In this document: positions 9,226-19,000 of the stretch, piece after piece
Position numbering within the stretch: the first letter of the stretch is position 1
How the letters are laid out: each line of letters begins with the position of its first letter
Origin: Pigoraptor vietnamica
Lineage: Eukaryota; Opisthokonta; Filasterea
Direction: 5' to 3'
Length of the DNA: 24,838 nt
Assembly: GCA_943704525.1 (NCBI GenBank)
Contig: CALSCQ010002576.1
Coordinates: 1-24,838 of the forward strand
The notes under the pieces: generated by a model
What the model was told of the DNA's origin: nothing
The model's database searches: none
The model's input: the letters and a program-made list of their open reading frames with translations, nothing else
Program-made: the position numbers and the translations under genes

Positions 9226-12200
9226 ATGGTCGTCTGCGGCTGCAACGAGCGCCGCTGGTGTGCGTGCACCGTCGTCGACCTCGTCGAGGACCCGACGGGC
9301 CTCCGCCCTTGCGCGTGCTCCTGCGGAAAGTGCAAGTGCAACGATGCCATTCGCCTCGTCAATGTCGGCACGAGCCATGTCGTGTTTGTGCGCATGGAGG
9401 GCCTGCGCGGGGGCATTGTCCCTAAGGAAGTGCGCAAGGCGCTGCTCGCGTTCCCCGAGGTCCGCCACGTGCGCTCGTCCGCCGTGGAGGGACAGCTGCA
9501 CATTTACGTCGGCAGCAAGACGCCCGTGTCCCTCAATCAGCAGTTTGTGGACAGCATCGTGAAGATTGGCTGCAAGGCGACGTTGATCGACCCCGAGGCG
9601 CGCCCTGCACGCGACGTGCACATTGACATCCATTTGGACGACGGGGACAAGCGCGCCGACTGCTGCAAGGGTTCGCCGAAGCCTGTGACGAAGAGTGACG
9701 ATGTCAAGCCCGCCACGGGCACGGTGACGACAACCCTCAGCGTGACAGGCATGACGTGCGCTTCGTGCGTGGCGACGATCGAGCGCCAGCTGGGACAGCA
9801 GAAGGGCATCTTTTCGGTGACGGTCTCCCTGCTCACGGAGCGCTGCATCGTTTCTCACGACCTTGCCCTCATCAGCGCCGATGGAGTGCGCGAGCTCATT
9901 TACGACCTCGGATTTGACGCCGTCGTGGTGGACCTACCCCCGCCTTCGCTCTCTGACGCCGTGTTTGCGATCGACGGCATGACGTGCGCCTCGTGCTCGT
10001 CCGCGATCGAAAGCAAGCTCTCGGCGCACCCGGGCGTCGTTTCGGCGGCCGTGAACCTCGTCGCGGCCAAGTGCAGCGTGCGCTACGACCCCGCCGTTGT
10101 GGGGCCGCGCGATCTCATCGAAGTCGTGGAGGATCTGGGCTACGGCGCGGAGCTGGACGCGGGGGAGGCGTCTGCGGGCGATTCGACGCGCCAGGACGCG
10201 GAAATTGCGGGCATTCGTCGCCTGCTGCTGATCAGCGTCGCGCTGGTGATCCCCATCTTCGCCATCTCGATGGTCTTTCCTTACATTCCGCCCATTGCGG
10301 GTGCATTCCACACGGAGATTACGCAGGGCCTCACGGTCGCCTCGCTGTGCCTGTTTGTTCTCACGACGCCCATTCAGTTTGGCGTCGGCGGCCGCTTCTA
10401 TGTCGGCGCGTACAAGTCGCTGCGCCACGGCACGGCGAACATGGACGTTCTCGTCGCGGGCGGCACTTCGGCGGCTTACATCTACTCGATCGTCACGATC
10501 GCGATCGCCATGACGAACCCGAACTACGAGGCGATGGAGGCGTTTGAGATCAGCGCGCTTCTGATCACGTTCATTGTCTTTGGAAAGTTCCTGGAGCTGC
10601 TCGCGAAGCGCAAGACGTCGGCGGCCATCCGCAAACTGATGGACCTTCAGCCGAGCTCCGCCATCCTCCTCTCGCTCGACCCCAAGACGGGCGCGGTCCT
10701 GTCGGAGCGCGAAATCCTCTCGAAGCTCGTCCAGCGCGGCGACATCCTCAAGGTGCTCCCGGGTGCAAAGGTGCCCACGGACGGCCTTGTCGTTTTTGGC
10801 GAGTCGCACGTGGACGAGAGCATGGTGACGGGCGAGTCTCTTCCCGTTGGCAAGTCGACGGGCTCGGAGGTTACGGGTGGCACTGTCAACCGCGAGGGTG
10901 TGCTTCACGTGCGCGCGGAGCGGGTGGGCGCCGACACAGTCCTATCGCAGATTGCACGCCTCGTCGAGGACGCGCAGGGCTCGAAGGCCCCCATCCAGGC
11001 CGTCGCCGACCGCGTCTCGCGCATCTTTGTGCCGGCAGTCGTGGCGATCGCCGTGGGCGTGTTTGTGATTTGGATTGCTGTGAACTACACGGTTGTCTCG
11101 GACGGCTTCCTCCCGCACGAGACGGGCCGCTTCCTCTTCGCGTTTCTGATATTCATCTCGGTGCTCGTGGTCGCGTGCCCGTGCGCGCTCGGCCTCGCAA
11201 CGCCCACGGCAGTGATGGTGGGGACGGGCGTGGGTGCGCGCAACGGCGTCCTGATCAAGGGCGGCGAACCCCTCCAGACGGCACACAGCGTCACGGCGAT
11301 CATATTCGATAAGACGGGCACGCTCACGCACGGCAAGCCGGTTATGACGGACGTCGTCCTCGCGCCGGCGGGGCCCCTTTCGCGCGCGGAGTTCATGGCG
11401 TATCTGGCGGCTGCCGAGGCGAACAGCGAGCATCCTCTCGGCAAGGCCATCCACGTGCGTGCGACGGAGGAAGCGTCGGAGTCCGGGCTGGCGACTCTTC
11501 CCCCTGCGACTGCGTTCGAAGCGATCCCCGGCCGCGGCCTGCGCTGCGTCGTCGGCGAGAAGGAGGTCCTTGTGGGGAACCGCGCCCTCATGACCGAGAA
11601 TGGCCTTGCGATTGACGCGGGCCTCGACGCCGAGATGCAGCGCATGGAGAAGGACGGCAAGACGGCCATGCTGGCGGCTGTGGGCGGCGCGGTTGCGGGT
11701 GTTGTCTCCGTGTCCGACATGCTCAAGCCCGAGTCGTCCGCTGTCGTGCGGGCCCTCCGCGCGATGGGCATCACGGTGTGGATGGTCACGGGCGACAACT
11801 CGCGCACGGCGCACGCCATCGCGGCGCAGGCGGGCATCGACGACGTGTTCGCGGAGGTCCTTCCCGGCGACAAGGCCGCCAAGGTGCGCGAGCTGCAGGC
11901 GCAGGGACGCGTCGTGGCCATGGTAGGAGACGGCATCAACGACTCGCCGGCGCTGGCTGCAGCGGACTGCGGCATTGCTGTCGGGAGCGGCACGGAAATT
12001 GCGATCGAGGCTGCGGACATTGTTCTCATGCGCAGCGACCTTCGCGACGTCGTCACGGCGATCGACGTATCGCGCAAGACGTTCCGTCGCATTCTGCTGA
12101 ACTTTGCGTGGGCCTTTGGCTACAACCTCCTCGCGATCCCGATTGCCTCGGGCGTGTTCTACTACTGGTGGCGCGCGCTCATGCCCCCGTGGGTCGCCGG

Positions 12201-12366
12201 GATCGCCATGGCTTTCTCGTCGGTGTCCGTTGTTGCGTCGTCGCTTCTGCTCAACTTTTACTCGAAGCCCGTCATTGGGATTGACGGCGAGAACAAGATG
12301 CCTTCCGCGCCGCGTCCGTCGCTTGTGGATGCGCCCGTTGGAACTGTGGACGTGAAGCCCGAGTGA
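9226..12366 (+). CDS. P1B-1-type Cu(+)-transporting ATPase, intronless
   Basis: This single 3141-bp frame encodes 1046 residues. The family (CopA/ATP7/CCC2) exports Cu(I) across membranes using ATP, typically loading secretory cuproenzymes or detoxifying copper. Visible elements are two metal-binding HMA domains with GMTCASC (175-181 and 251-257); actuator TGE (535-537); the membrane metal site CPC (651-653); the phosphorylation site DKTGT with D695; SEHP with H736-P737 in the nucleotide domain; TGDN (855-858); and GDGIND (901-906). GYN in the seventh helix and MAFSSVSVVASS in the eighth are the Cu(I)-specific P1B-1 signature. The N-terminus is unusual: nine cysteines in the first 38 residues, then an HMA-like fold (about 41-121) without the CxxC. 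Unlike the neighbouring housekeeping genes it has no introns. The ATG at 9226 precedes the Cys cluster and there is no competing upstream start. Confidence 0.95.
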   Translation: MVVCGCNERRWCACTVVDLVEDPTGLRPCACSCGKCKCNDAIRLVNVGTSHVVFVRMEGLRGGIVPKEVRKALLAFPEVRHVRSSAVEGQLHIYVGSKTPVSLNQQFVDSIVKIGCKATLIDPEARPARDVHIDIHLDDGDKRADCCKGSPKPVTKSDDVKPATGTVTTTLSVTGMTCASCVATIERQLGQQKGIFSVTVSLLTERCIVSHDLALISADGVRELIYDLGFDAVVVDLPPPSLSDAVFAIDGMTCASCSSAIESKLSAHPGVVSAAVNLVAAKCSVRYDPAVVGPRDLIEVVEDLGYGAELDAGEASAGDSTRQDAEIAGIRRLLLISVALVIPIFAISMVFPYIPPIAGAFHTEITQGLTVASLCLFVLTTPIQFGVGGRFYVGAYKSLRHGTANMDVLVAGGTSAAYIYSIVTIAIAMTNPNYEAMEAFEISALLITFIVFGKFLELLAKRKTSAAIRKLMDLQPSSAILLSLDPKTGAVLSEREILSKLVQRGDILKVLPGAKVPTDGLVVFGESHVDESMVTGESLPVGKSTGSEVTGGTVNREGVLHVRAERVGADTVLSQIARLVEDAQGSKAPIQAVADRVSRIFVPAVVAIAVGVFVIWIAVNYTVVSDGFLPHETGRFLFAFLIFISVLVVACPCALGLATPTAVMVGTGVGARNGVLIKGGEPLQTAHSVTAIIFDKTGTLTHGKPVMTDVVLAPAGPLSRAEFMAYLAAAEANSEHPLGKAIHVRATEEASESGLATLPPATAFEAIPGRGLRCVVGEKEVLVGNRALMTENGLAIDAGLDAEMQRMEKDGKTAMLAAVGGAVAGVVSVSDMLKPESSAVVRALRAMGITVWMVTGDNSRTAHAIAAQAGIDDVFAEVLPGDKAAKVRELQAQGRVVAMVGDGINDSPALAAADCGIAVGSGTEIAIEAADIVLMRSDLRDVVTAIDVSRKTFRRILLNFAWAFGYNLLAIPIASGVFYYWWRALMPPWVAGIAMAFSSVSVVASSLLLNFYSKPVIGIDGENKMPSAPRPSLVDAPVGTVDVKPE

Positions 12367-12772
12367 ATATGCGCGCGTGTTGTGTGAAACAATGTTCTGC
12401 CTGTACTTGTGTGTGTCCGTGGCGTGCGCTTGTGTGTCAGTGAGAATATACGATCCTTTGTGTGGTAGCGGAATTATGACGGCATGTGCCACGCTCTTTA
12501 CCAGCGCTTCTGCTGCTGCGCTCTTGCCCACAGCTACAGGACTAACTGTTCTGGTGCTTTCAGGGACTGCCAACGCGCAACATCCGGGGTGGATGGCTGG
12601 CATGTCACGTGATGCACGCACGTTGTGTCGTCGCTCGCTCAAACTTTTTTTCTTTTCTTTTCAGCGCCGGGGCGCGCATCGTATCGACGTTGCGCGAACG
12701 CGGTGCCGTCCACGTCACCAGCCATTCTCGACTGCGGGGCCGACGCCGGCCGCCCTACCACCCCGCGTGACC
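12367..12772. promoter_or_regulatory. Upstream region of paralogue A
   Basis: This 406-bp stretch follows the ATPase stop. It carries ATCCGGGGTGG at 12582-12592 and the palindrome TCACGTGA at 12605-12612, 161 bp before the proposed ATG. The part from about 12482 is duplicated upstream of paralogue B. A strong T-rich tract ending in CAG (about 12647-12664) looks like a splice acceptor, so a 5' UTR or coding exon may lie upstream. The frame of gene A is open back to 12377, but that extension shows no conservation with copy B beyond the MGDLF start. Confidence 0.5.
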
Positions 12773-15469
12773 ATGGGTGACTTGTTTGCGCAAATTTCCC
12801 ACCGCATTATTGGCTTGGAGACTTACGTCGCACGCACCAACGACGCCCTCTTGGAGCAAATCGGCGCTGTGGATGGGGCGGCGAAAGTGACTGGCCAGGA
12901 GGCGCTGAGGCGAATCGGCCTTGTTGAGAACGCCTTGGGAAAGCTCAAGCCTGACGTCTCCGTGTTGCTCGAACGCGTCGATAATGTGCAGCGCACAATC
13001 GAAGAGGTCGTGAGCGAGGTTGCGAGCAACGTCGTCGCTGAAATAGTGCGGGACCAGAAGCTCGTCACCGCCGGCGCGCTCCAGGAGTGCGTCAATTCGG
13101 TCGTTGGCAGGTCGGCGAGTCTCGAGAGGCAGTTGGCGACGCTCGACGAGCGGATTACCGGCCATGTCGGACAAGTGCGCAACGACGTAACTGCGCTGCA
13201 GCAGCGCAGCGACAACCTCGAAGGCGGCGTTCGCGACTGCAAAACGGCGCTGGAGGACGCCCAGGGACTGGCAATACGGCTCGATGCCTCTAAGAACTTT
13301 TTAGAGCGCGGTGTTCAAACGGTGTTGGAGAAGCACAACAAGCTCGTCGAGTTGCAGGACGCCGGGCAGTGCGGAAGCGTCGTGCGAGAGCACGTCGCGG
13401 CTGAACTCGCACAAGAGAGGACGGCGATTGAAGGGCGCTTGCAAGACCACGTCGCGGCCAAACTCGCTGAGGAGAGGACGGCGATTGAAGAGCGCATGGG
13501 GAGGGCCATGCGAAATCACGTCGCCGCCAAACTTGAGGAGGAAAGGACGGCGATCGAAGAGCGCGCGTGGACGAACGTCGAGAAGCGCGCTGCGCAGTTG
13601 GTGACGGACGCGCTCAGCACCTTCCGCGCCGAGCACGACAAGGTATCGGCCGACGACGTGGCAGCGCTCAAGGCACTCGTGACAAAGCAGCAGTCCGAAA
13701 TCGAGGCTCTCCGTAGCGAACTCCGTCGGCGCCGTGGCGAAGTGGAGCCTCGCGAACGTGAGTATCAGCAAGCCGTGTGGGCGCCGCGCGAGCTCCTTCG
13801 CGAGGACAATGACGCTGGCGTTCCGGCACTGCGTCTGGACGGAGGAGTCAGCCACGCGGCGCAGGGAGCTCTCGTTTTGGAGGGGGCTGAGCCGGGTGGA
13901 GATGGGCACGGGGACGATGCCGCGGCGAGCCACGAAACGCCCGGCGCGGGTCCGGATGCTTCCGACGACGCGAGCGCTCACGAGTTGCCGCAATGGGCCT
14001 CTGAAGTCGTGGCAGAGAATGCGGCGGACGTCCCCGTGGCGCCGGCGAGCAGGGAGCGTCGGAAACGGACTCAGACCGAGCTGGTGAGGCGCTTCTTTGA
14101 AGAAGCCACCAGGAAGGGCATTCCCCGCAAGACGGCGCACGGTGCTTCCGTCCAGGACGTCACGATGACGGCGGCGGGCGGGTCGCCTTCCGCGCCGTCC
14201 GCGTCCGGGTCGTCCGGGACGGCGCAGGAGCACGCCACCTCGTATGGGCGGAAGCGCGCGCTCCCTGCTGACGGCGCGAGGGAAGAGCGGCCTGCAAAGA
14301 GGCGTGCGGCGCGTCGGGAGCTCGCAAATGTGGGCGGGCCGGACTCCAGCATCGGGACGTCGGCATCGGAAATCGAGATGGTGCCCACGCGGCCGTCTGA
14401 CGACACGCCGATATCACAGTGGGACATCAGGTATTTGGCGTACGCGAGTCTCAACGACCTGCGCCGACTGCGAGACCATCTCAAGACACTGCCGAAGCCT
14501 TCGGTGAAGCGGGCGTGCGACGAGGACTTGCAGCAATGGACGGGCGACCCGAGCGAAATCGTCGTGGATGCGAGGAAACGTCTCCCCTTTCCAAAGGGGT
14601 CGTTGATCGTGAACGGCGCCATTTGGAGCGAGCGCTACGCGAGGGCGTACGAGGTGCTCGCATGGCGGTTGAGGGACGTCGAGAAGATATGGGACGGATT
14701 GTGTCACTCCGCGATCCTGTGCCGAGACGTCTTGGACGTCGAGGCACCCCGAGCGATGCCGTGGGGGGACTGGTGCATGGCGTTGGCCCGGTGGATCGCG
14801 TCGCAAGAGGGAGACGCGGTCGTCGCTCCTACTGAGGACGAGGCGGCGACGCTGGGCCTCACTGCGGATGCGTTCGTGTCGCTCTTGGGCTTCTGGAGCA
14901 GGCCGCTCGAACCCCTCGCGATGGCTCGGATCGAGCACGATTTTGTGCACAAAGCGGGCCTTGCGGTAAAAATTCAAACGGTCGCGAGCTACAGCCGCGT
15001 GGCAGACATCGACGTTGCTCTGGGCGCCACCGTTGTGGTCGGTGCGACGTACGCAAACTGGCGGCGGTGGTGTGTGTTGGAGTGCCGAGCGGTGGGTGGG
15101 CGCGGGGGACATTGTACTCGCACCGCGCTCGTCCCGGTCGTAACGGGAAAGGCCGAGGGCCTCCAGCAAGCACTCGAGGAGTGCGGCTACGGCGTCACCA
15201 TGCTGGGCGGGGACACGTTCAAGTCGTCGTCCAAGACGACCAAGATAATGGAGTGCGACGAGGGACTGTTTCACTGCCTCGAGCTGGTGCTCAAGAGAGC
15301 CAAGGGGAGCGGCGTCGCGACGCAGCTGGAGTCTGCCACGCGGGAGGCTTTTCGGAGGATGTACTATGCGTGCGCGTGGCGCGCGTTTCAGTCGCGCGGG
15401 GAACCCGACCAGTCCGTGGTCGCTGGGGCTGCGCCGCGTACGACCGTCAGAAGCGCAGTTACGGCTTGA
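12773..15469 (+). CDS. Unrecognised coiled-coil protein, paralogue A
   Basis: The frame encodes 898 residues from the ATG at 12773, chosen because copy B starts with the same MGDLF in the same ACCATGG context. I do not recognise the family. The N-terminal half (about 20-340) is a long charged coiled coil containing three copies of an HVAAKLxEERTAIEER unit. A disordered acidic/serine-rich linker follows. A basic cluster around 507 (PAKRRAARR) resembles a nuclear localisation signal. The C-terminal 340 residues form a compact, cysteine- and tryptophan-containing domain: YASLNDLRRLRDHL, DLQQWTGDP, DAFVSLLGFW, ANWRRWCVLECRA and GLFHCLELVLKRA. The last part loosely recalls the layout of Ulp1/C48 proteases but lacks an obvious His-Asp pair. 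It is intronless over this span. Relative to copy B, residues 639-673 are a non-homologous-looking patch. Protein-level conservation with B indicates it is a real gene. Confidence 0.75.
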   Translation: MGDLFAQISHRIIGLETYVARTNDALLEQIGAVDGAAKVTGQEALRRIGLVENALGKLKPDVSVLLERVDNVQRTIEEVVSEVASNVVAEIVRDQKLVTAGALQECVNSVVGRSASLERQLATLDERITGHVGQVRNDVTALQQRSDNLEGGVRDCKTALEDAQGLAIRLDASKNFLERGVQTVLEKHNKLVELQDAGQCGSVVREHVAAELAQERTAIEGRLQDHVAAKLAEERTAIEERMGRAMRNHVAAKLEEERTAIEERAWTNVEKRAAQLVTDALSTFRAEHDKVSADDVAALKALVTKQQSEIEALRSELRRRRGEVEPREREYQQAVWAPRELLREDNDAGVPALRLDGGVSHAAQGALVLEGAEPGGDGHGDDAAASHETPGAGPDASDDASAHELPQWASEVVAENAADVPVAPASRERRKRTQTELVRRFFEEATRKGIPRKTAHGASVQDVTMTAAGGSPSAPSASGSSGTAQEHATSYGRKRALPADGAREERPAKRRAARRELANVGGPDSSIGTSASEIEMVPTRPSDDTPISQWDIRYLAYASLNDLRRLRDHLKTLPKPSVKRACDEDLQQWTGDPSEIVVDARKRLPFPKGSLIVNGAIWSERYARAYEVLAWRLRDVEKIWDGLCHSAILCRDVLDVEAPRAMPWGDWCMALARWIASQEGDAVVAPTEDEAATLGLTADAFVSLLGFWSRPLEPLAMARIEHDFVHKAGLAVKIQTVASYSRVADIDVALGATVVVGATYANWRRWCVLECRAVGGRGGHCTRTALVPVVTGKAEGLQQALEECGYGVTMLGGDTFKSSSKTTKIMECDEGLFHCLELVLKRAKGSGVATQLESATREAFRRMYYACAWRAFQSRGEPDQSVVAGAAPRTTVRSAVTA
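13385..13585 (+). repeat. Coiled-coil repeat array in paralogue A (3 units)
   Basis: Three in-frame copies of the unit containing CACGTCGC (13391, 13448, 13517) are spaced 57 and 69 bp apart. They are the counterpart of the longer 69-bp array in paralogue B and encode HVAAKLAEERTAIEER-type segments. Confidence 0.8.
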
Positions 15470-16016
15470 TGGCATAGATCGAATGCGAACGTTCACCATG
15501 TGGGTGCGCCCGTGCCTGTCGTGCGTGCAAGTGCGTGGCCGTGTCGTGCGTGGTCCACGCCCGTCGTCGCTCGCGTGGCGTCGTCGTGCTTGTCCGCCCG
15601 TCGTGCTTGCGGTCCGCCGTGGCTGTGGTCATTTCGCCGTGCGTGGAGAATGAACTATGAGACTTGTTTTCGGCTCCTTTTGGGGCTAGCAGCATAACAT
15701 GCCTTGACTTTGGCTGTGGGGTCTGCGAGAACGGTCAGTGGAAGACTATCACCGAAGTCCGTTCGTGCGCTCATCTCTTAGCGATAATATGCCATTGTTG
15801 GCGTGCCAGCGGAGTGAGAAGCATGTGCCGTCCTTCGCGAGCGCTTCTGCTGCGTTCTGCCTCGACAGACAGACGCGCAACACCCGCCGCGATTGGTGGG
15901 TCACGTGATGCATAAGTGCGCTGCCCACTTCTTTCCTGCATCATATTTTGACGCCGCGTCCCCGCACACAATTTCGGACCGCGCCGACGCCGCCCGTCGA
16001 ACCACCCGATGCGACC
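15470..16016. promoter_or_regulatory. Spacer between paralogues A and B
   Basis: This 547-bp stretch combines the duplicated 3' flank of A (to about 15742), a short unique spacer and the duplicated promoter of B (from about 15821). TCACGTGA lies at 15901-15908, 109 bp upstream of the ATG of B. The ATCCGGGG element of copy A is not preserved here. I see no supported coding sequence. Confidence 0.5.
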
Positions 16017-19000
16017 ATGGGCGATTTGTTTGTGCACCAGATTTCGCAGCGCGTTTTTGCCTTAGAAACGTACGTGTCAGACACCAACGACGCCCTCTTG
16101 GAGCAAATCGGCGCTGTGGATGGGGCGGCGAAAGCGACTGGCCAAGAGGCGCTGAGGCGAATCGGCCTTGCTGAGAACGCCTTGGGAAAGCTCAAGCCGG
16201 ACGTCTCCGAGTTGCTCACGCGCGTCGGTAATGTGGAGCGCACAAACGCAAGGTTCGAAGAGGTCGTGAGCGAGGTTGCGAGCAACGTCGTCGCTGAAAT
16301 AGTGCGGGACCAGAAGCTCGTCACCGCCGGCGCGCTCCAGGAGTGCGTCAATTCGGTCGTTGGCAGGTCGGCGAGTCTCGAGAGGCAGTTGGCGACGCTC
16401 GACGAGCGGATTACCGGCCATGTCGGACAAGTGCGCAACGACGTAACCGCGCTGCAGCAGCGCAGCGACAGCCTCGAAAGCGGCATTCGCGACTGCAAAA
16501 CGGCGCTGGAGGACGCGCAACGGCAGCATGCTGGGCGCATCGTCGCGGTTGAGAACGACGTTGCGAGTCTGCGCGGTGACCTGAACGAGTTATCGCAGGA
16601 GGTTGGCAAGGACCTCGAGTTGGGCATGCAAGAGCACGTCGCTGCCAAACTCGCAGAGGAGAGGGCGGCGATCGAAAAGCGCGCGCGGAAAGATATGCAA
16701 GAGCACGTCGCTGACATGCAAGAGCACGTTGCTGCCAAACTCGCAGAGGAGAGGGCGGCGATCGAAGAGCGCGCGCGGAAGGGCATGCAAGAGCACGTCG
16801 CTACCAAGCTCGCGGAGGAGAGGGCGGCGATCGAAGAGCGCGCGCGGAGGGGCATGCACGAGCACATCGCTGCCAAGCTCGCAGAGGAGAGGGCGGCGAT
16901 TGAAGAGCGCGCGCGGAGGGGCATGCACGAGCACGTCGCTACCAAACTCGCAGAGGAGAGGGTGGCGATCGAAGAGCGCGCGCGGAGGGGCATGCACGAG
17001 CACGTCGCTGCCAAACTCGCAGAGGAAAGGACGGCGAACGAAGAGCGCGCGTGGACGAACGTCGAGAAGCGTGTTGCGCAGTTGGTGGGAAAGTCTGTGA
17101 CGGACGCGCTCAGCACCTTCCGCGCCGAGCACGAGAGGAGAGCAGCGGCCGATCTGACCGCGCTCAAGGCACTCGTGAGGGAGCAGCAGTCAGAACTCGA
17201 GGCTCACCGCTTATCGGCTGACGACGTGGCAGCGCTCAAGGCACTCGTGACAAAGCAGCGGTCCGAAATCGAGGCTCTCCGCGGCGAACTCGGTCGGCGC
17301 CGTGGCGAAGTGGAGCCTCGCGAACGTGAATACCCGCAAACAGTGTGGACGCCCCACGAGAGCCTTCGCGAGGACAATGACGCTGGCGTGCCGTCACAGC
17401 GTCTGGACGGAGGAGTCAACCACGCGGCGCAGGGAGCTCTCGCTTTGGAGGGGGCTGAGCCGGGTGAAGATGGGCACGGGGACGATACCGCGGCGAGCCA
17501 CGGAACGCCCGGTGCGGGTCCGGATGCTTCCGACGTCGCAAGCGCTCACGAGTTGCCGCAAGGGGCCTCCGACTTTGTGGCGGAGAACGCGGCGGACGTC
17601 TCCGTGGCGCTGGCGGGCTGGGAGCGTCGGACACGGTCACAGACAGAGCATTTGAGGCGCTTCTTTGAAGAAGCCGCCGCGAACGGGAAGGAAAGTCCCC
17701 GCAAGACAGCGCACAGTGCTTCCGTCCAAGACGTCACGATGACGGCGGCGGACGGGTCGCCTTCCGCGCCGTCCGCGTCCGGGTCGCTGGGGATGGTGCG
17801 TAGGCGCGTCAACTCGTTTATGCGAAAGCGCGCGCTCCCTGCTGACGGCTCGAGGGAAGAGCGGCCTGCAAAGAGGCGGGAGGAGCGTCGCGAGCTCGCG
17901 GATGTGGGCGGGTCAGAGTCCGGCAACGGGACGTCGGCATCGGAAATCGAGATGGTGCCCGCGCGGCCGTCTGACGACACGCCGATTTCACAGTTGGACA
18001 TCAAGTATTTGGGTTACGCGAGTCTCAACGACCTGCGTCGACTGCGAGACCATCTCAAGACACTGCCGAAGGCGTCGGTGAAGCGGGCGTGCGACGAGGA
18101 CTTGCAGCAATGGACGGGCGACCCGAGCGAAGTCGTCGTGGATGCGAGGAAACGTCTCCCCTTTCCAAAGGGGCCGTTGATCGTGAACGGCGCCATTTGG
18201 AGCGATCGCTACGCGAGGGCGTACGAGTCACTCGCATTGCGGTTGAGGGACGTCGAGAAGGTACGCCAGAGACTGGACGAATTCGCGGCGGAGTACCACA
18301 AGGACTGGGACGTCGGGCAGGCTGCCTGCGGCGAAGGGCAGGGGGACTTAGGCGTGGTGTTGGGCGAATGGATCGCGTCGCAAGAGGGAGACGCGGTCGT
18401 CGCGCCCTCCGAAGACTCGGTGGCAACGCTGGGACTCACTGCGGACGCGTTCGTGTCGCTCTTGGGCTTCTGGACTAGGCCGTTGGAGTCCCTCGCGATG
18501 GCGCGGATCGAGCACGATTTTGTGCGCAAAGCGGGCCTTGCGGTGAAAATTCAAACGGTCGCGAGCTACAACCGCGTTGCCGACGTCGACGTTGCTCTGG
18601 GCGCCACCGTTGTGGTCGGTGCGACGTACGCAAACTGGCGGCGGTGGTGTGTGTTGGAGTGCCGAGCGGTGGGTGGGCGCGGGGGACATTGTACTCGCAC
18701 CGCGCTCGTCCCGGTCGTAACGGGAAAGGCCGAGGGCCTCCAGCAAGCACTCGAGGAGTGCGGTTACGGCGTCACCATGGTGGGCGGGGACAAGTTCAAG
18801 TCGTCGTCCAAGACGACCAAGATGGTGTGCGACGAGGGACTGTTTCACTGCCTCGAGCTAGTGCTCAAGAGAGCCAAGGGGAGCGGCGTCGCGACGCAGC
18901 TGGAGTCTGCCACGCGGAAGGCTTTTCTCAGGATGTACTATGCGTGCGCGTGGCGCGCGTTTCAGTCGCGCGGGGAACCCGACCAGCCCGTGGACGCGCC

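Larger units (their letters stand above)
12482..15742 (+). repeat. Tandem duplication, unit A
   Basis: Unit A (about 12482-15742) and unit B (about 15821-19245) are direct tandem copies of one gene with its flanks. Homology starts near GCATGTGCC (12482 and 15821) and includes GCGCTTCTGCTGC and TCACGTGATGCA. It continues through the whole coding region and extends about 270 bp past the stop codons. There both have GAATGAACTAT, GCTAGCAG and GGGTCTGCGAG. Boundaries are approximate, and I see no terminal repeats or target-site duplication that would indicate a mobile element. Confidence 0.85.

Noticed and set aside
10942-12642. A 566-codon open frame antisense to the copper ATPase.
   Set aside because: It shadows a GC-rich gene whose sense product has every P-type ATPase motif; the antisense product is arginine/histidine-rich without domains.
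12377-12772. Extending paralogue A upstream by 132 codons to the ATG at 12377.
   Set aside because: The extension is not conserved in paralogue B, crosses the shared promoter motif and a polypyrimidine-CAG tract, and the MGDLF start is common to both copies.
15941-17167. A 408-codon open frame antisense to paralogue B.
   Set aside because: It is created by the codon structure of the GC-rich 69-bp repeats. It is low-complexity, has no family features and lies wholly opposite a conserved coding region.
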